A DNA stretch of 9,103 nucleotides, taken from assembly GCA_945878795.1 (NCBI GenBank), contig CAMDWF010000075.1, positions 1 through 9,103 of the forward strand. Direction: 5' to 3'. A program made the position numbers and the translations under genes. The notes under the pieces are model-generated. The model saw only the letters and a list, made by a program, of their open reading frames with translations, had not been told where the DNA came from and did no database searches. Shown in pieces: positions 6,320-9,103 of this stretch. Numbering within the stretch: the first letter of the stretch is position 1; each line of letters opens with the position of its first letter. Source of the stretch: Synechococcus sp. UW140. GTDB taxonomy: Bacteria > Cyanobacteriota > Cyanobacteriia > PCC-6307 > Cyanobiaceae.

Positions 6320-6955
6320 TCAGTGGGAATCCCGTCCCCGCTTCCACACCCGCAGCCCCAGCCAAACCACCACGCCAAAAATCAGCAACGCCAACAGCTT
6401 GTTGACGATGCCCTCAAAGGGCTTGATGAAGCCCATCACCTGGGTCCAATTGCTGCCCAAGGCCCAGCCGGCTGCCGTCAGGGCCAGGTTCCAGACCAGG
6501 CTGCCGGCGGTGGTCCAGAACAGAAACGGCCCGAAGGGCATCAGCTCGATGCCGGCTGGCACCGAAATCAAGGTGCGAATCGCCGGAAGCAGCCGCCCCC
6601 AAAACACAACGGCGGCCCCATGGCGGCCAAACCAGTTGCGCGAATCATCCAGCTCCTTCACCGAAACGCCCACCCAGCGGCCGTTGCGCGCCACCCACTG
6701 CTTGAGACGCTCTTCATTGACCAGACGGCCAATGCCATACCAGGGCAAGGCCCCCACCACGGTGCCAAGCAGGCCGGCCAGCACGGCACCAACGAAATTG
6801 AGCTTCCCCTGACCCACGTAGAAGCCGGCCAGGGGCATGATCAGCTCCGAGGGAATCGGCGGAATCAAGTTTTCCAGCACCATCGCCGCAAAGATGCCCA
6901 GGTAGCCCCATTGGGTGACCCACTGCTCCACGACGGCATTGAGGGAGTGCAGCAT
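6320..6955 (-). CDS. DedA-family membrane protein
   Basis: DedA proteins are multi-pass membrane transporters that resemble the eukaryotic TMEM41B/VMP1 (SNARE-associated) group; bacterial members act in envelope homeostasis, membrane potential, and undecaprenyl-phosphate or phospholipid flipping. The 211-residue product has the expected length and signatures: N-terminal GYLGIFAAMVLENLIPPIPSE (18-37, with Glu28 and Glu37), LAGLLGTVVGALPWYGIGR (59-77, a glycine-rich re-entrant region), and FWGRLLPAIRTLISVPAG (118-135) with the paired Arg121/Arg127 known to be needed in E. coli YqjA/YghB. C-terminal helices follow to WKRGRDSH. The start is set at the ATG at 6955 because the family begins there. 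The frame stays open upstream to 7138, but that stretch crosses a terminator hairpin and is not family-like. It is oriented as ssb's neighbour on the opposite strand, with a related C-terminal remnant just downstream. Confidence 0.92.
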   Translation of the reverse strand: MLHSLNAVVEQWVTQWGYLGIFAAMVLENLIPPIPSELIMPLAGFYVGQGKLNFVGAVLAGLLGTVVGALPWYGIGRLVNEERLKQWVARNGRWVGVSVKELDDSRNWFGRHGAAVVFWGRLLPAIRTLISVPAGIELMPFGPFLFWTTAGSLVWNLALTAAGWALGSNWTQVMGFIKPFEGIVNKLLALLIFGVVVWLGLRVWKRGRDSH

Positions 6956-7054
6956 GGGGACGGGTGAGGCAATGGTGTGGGATTCTGGCCGCCGAACGGC
7001 CTTGCCAGACGAGTGTGAAGGGGCGTGGCCAATCAGCATGGGGCGCAGGTGCAC

Positions 7055-7083
7055 AAAAAATCCCGGCCGACTGGACGGCCGGG
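7055..7083 (-). terminator. Intrinsic terminator with no obvious upstream gene
   Basis: On the minus strand CCCGGCCG (7083-7076... pairing with 7069-7062) forms an 8-bp perfect GC stem with a 6-nt loop, followed by A and six T residues (7060-7055), a textbook factor-independent terminator. Reading on the minus strand, no gene feeds it: the next DNA upstream is the start of the plus-strand glycosyltransferase, and ahcY has its own terminator. It lies about 98 nt upstream of the dedA start on the same strand, so it could also be a leader attenuator or end a small RNA. The 6956-7158 spacer shows nothing else convincing. Confidence 0.75.
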
Positions 7084-7158
7084 TCGATAACTTCGTGGTC
7101 GCAGCGCCGACAAGGAGGCCTGTGGCAAACTGAGGCAATAGTAAGCATTTACGTATCC

Positions 7159-8058
7159 ATGACTCCTTTTGTATCCATAGTCATCTGTTCGCGAAATAGA
7201 CTGCATTCCCTACAAAAGTATGCATTGCCATCAATTGCCAATCTTGATTATCCCTCTTTTGAAGTGGTGATTGTCGACGACTCCTCCAGCGATGGTACCG
7301 ATGAATTCTTACGCCATTATTGCAGGCAGCATCAAAACATAAGGACCATCAGAAATGAGCAGGCCAAAGGCCTATGCAACGCCAGAAATGTAGGTGTCAC
7401 CAACAGCACGGGCGAGATCATCGCCTTTATTGACGACGATTGCGCTGTATTCCCCAATTGGCTGCATGAACTTGTTAACGCTTACACCGATGAAAATATA
7501 GCCGTAGTCGGAGGTGTGAGCTTCAAAAGAGAGGGTCCAGAAATTTATATGGACAACAGGCACGTTTGGGGATGCAACATGTCATTTCGCGCCTCTATAT
7601 TTAACCGATTCCGCTTTGATACGGGTCTGAAATATTCCCACTATGCCGACGAGACAGACTTGATTGGCAGAATTCTGGCCCATGGGTACCAGAAGGTGAT
7701 TGCAGACAAGGCCCTGGTGAATCACTACGTCGAGGATGCGGCCTATCGCAAGCAGGTTCCCTTAAGCGCCTATCTCAATTATCACTACCTCAACGCCAAA
7801 AAGGAAAATATATGGGGTTACTACAAGTATGTCCTAACCCATTCATTAAAGCATGTGGCCATCGTCGAGTATGGAATCAACTTTAAGGGCCGGAAGAGAT
7901 CCTTCATCGCCACATGGAGCGATGCGATCGGGAAGGCATTGTATTACCTTTATGTTTTTTTGCTGGAAATTCCGATTGCAGCAAAAATAAAGCACGGCAA
8001 AGAGGAAAGATTGTTTTCCAGCCATGGCAAACCGCCCCTAGGCCGTCAAGCAACTTGA
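7159..8058 (+). CDS. Family 2 glycosyltransferase (GT-A fold), probably horizontally acquired
   Basis: A 299-residue glycosyltransferase that would move a sugar from a nucleotide-sugar donor onto a polysaccharide or glycan acceptor at the cytoplasmic membrane face. GT2 landmarks are in order: FVSIVICSRNR (4-14), VVIVDDSSSDGT (36-47) for nucleotide binding, IAFIDDDC (88-95) with the metal-binding DxD-like Asp92-94, GCNMSFRAS (138-146) and ADETDLIGR (163-171) carrying the acidic catalytic-base motif. A C-terminal hydrophobic helix (about 264-281) may contact the membrane. The ATG at 7159 is chosen because GT2 proteins start right before this first strand; the open frame upstream is non-family sequence, and no good Shine-Dalgarno is visible. 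The gene is clearly AT-richer than its neighbours, with different codon use (many ATA, TTA, AAA, AAT codons), and it points against dedA and ahcY. Donor and acceptor cannot be told from sequence. Confidence 0.93.
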   Translation: MTPFVSIVICSRNRLHSLQKYALPSIANLDYPSFEVVIVDDSSSDGTDEFLRHYCRQHQNIRTIRNEQAKGLCNARNVGVTNSTGEIIAFIDDDCAVFPNWLHELVNAYTDENIAVVGGVSFKREGPEIYMDNRHVWGCNMSFRASIFNRFRFDTGLKYSHYADETDLIGRILAHGYQKVIADKALVNHYVEDAAYRKQVPLSAYLNYHYLNAKKENIWGYYKYVLTHSLKHVAIVEYGINFKGRKRSFIATWSDAIGKALYYLYVFLLEIPIAAKIKHGKEERLFSSHGKPPLGRQAT

Positions 8059-8089
8059 TCACCAGAAGGCCGGCCATTCCCTCCCGTAC

Positions 8090-8123
8090 AAAAACCCCTC
8101 CCAATCAGAAATCGGGAGGGGTT
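8090..8123 (-). terminator. Terminator of ahcY, shared with the convergent glycosyltransferase
   Basis: CCCCTCCC (8095-8102) pairs perfectly with GGGAGGGG (8114-8121) across an 11-nt loop, extendable by two A-T pairs. On the minus strand the stem is followed by a run of T residues (8094-8090), giving a good intrinsic terminator 24 nt after the ahcY stop. It lies between two convergent genes, 31 nt past the glycosyltransferase stop. On the plus strand only TT follows the stem, so termination from that side would be weaker. Confidence 0.85.
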
Positions 8124-8146
8124 AAAGGGTTGAGGCCGCTGAATCC

Positions 8147-9103
<957 letters not shown>

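Noticed and set aside
6259..6405. 48-codon plus-strand frame, proline/alanine-rich, running over the dedA 3' end
   Set aside because: More than half lies antisense to dedA and its composition is what GC-rich antisense DNA gives; no Shine-Dalgarno.
6964..7158. Extended N-terminus of the glycosyltransferase
   Set aside because: The added 65 residues are not GT2-like and cover the minus-strand terminator; the family starts at the ATG at 7159.
7153..7178. Direct repeat GTATCCAT, 18 bp apart, at the glycosyltransferase start
   Set aside because: It encodes VS-M and VS-I in the start and first strand of the protein; short and explained by coding, not a target-site duplication with a partner at the other end.

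Overview
The window looks like chromosomal DNA of a picocyanobacterium of the Synechococcus/Cyanobium type. The protein sequences point that way: MreB, SSB, a Ycf27/RpaB-type response regulator, an AbrB-like domain of the cyanobacterial kind and a cyanobacterial S-adenosylhomocysteine hydrolase. So do the high GC content, very tight gene packing, GTG starts and weak ribosome-binding sites. This assignment rests on remembered protein families, not on a search.

Left part (1-5253, minus strand): one long run of genes read right to left, mreB > mreC > mreD > sugar-type ABC-transporter binding lipoprotein > OmpR/RpaB-like response regulator > lysS. mreC/mreD and mreD/lipoprotein overlap by 4 and 8 nt, and mreB/mreC are 5 nt apart. 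The response regulator follows the lipoprotein after about 146 nt, and lysS follows it after 32 nt. The lysS reading frame, cut by the window edge, begins with about 50 residues resembling the N-terminal domain of the small cyanobacterial AbrB-like regulators. It then continues without a stop into a normal LysRS anticodon-binding domain.

Middle (5254-6319): a 163-bp divergent spacer leads to ssb on the plus strand, which ends in a strong hairpin. The next ~450 bp are AT-richer and hold gene debris on the minus strand. One piece is the C-terminal end of a second, diverged DedA protein (5884-6060). Another is a class I SAM-methyltransferase fragment (6128-6220) broken by a stop. A near-consensus sigma-70 promoter pattern sits between them.

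Right part (6320-9103): an intact dedA membrane-protein gene (minus); a spacer with an intrinsic terminator that has no obvious gene feeding it; an AT-rich, probably transferred family 2 glycosyltransferase gene (plus); a terminator; and ahcY (minus, N-terminus beyond the window). ahcY is otherwise well conserved but carries one in-frame TAG where the family has a lysine codon.

Overall, a conserved shape/translation operon sits beside a variable patch between ssb and ahcY that has gained and lost genes. I see no complete new defence system, CRISPR array, tRNA or insertion sequence. The points most worth following are the AbrB-like/LysRS fusion, the amber codon in ahcY, and the debris and orphan terminator around the glycosyltransferase.
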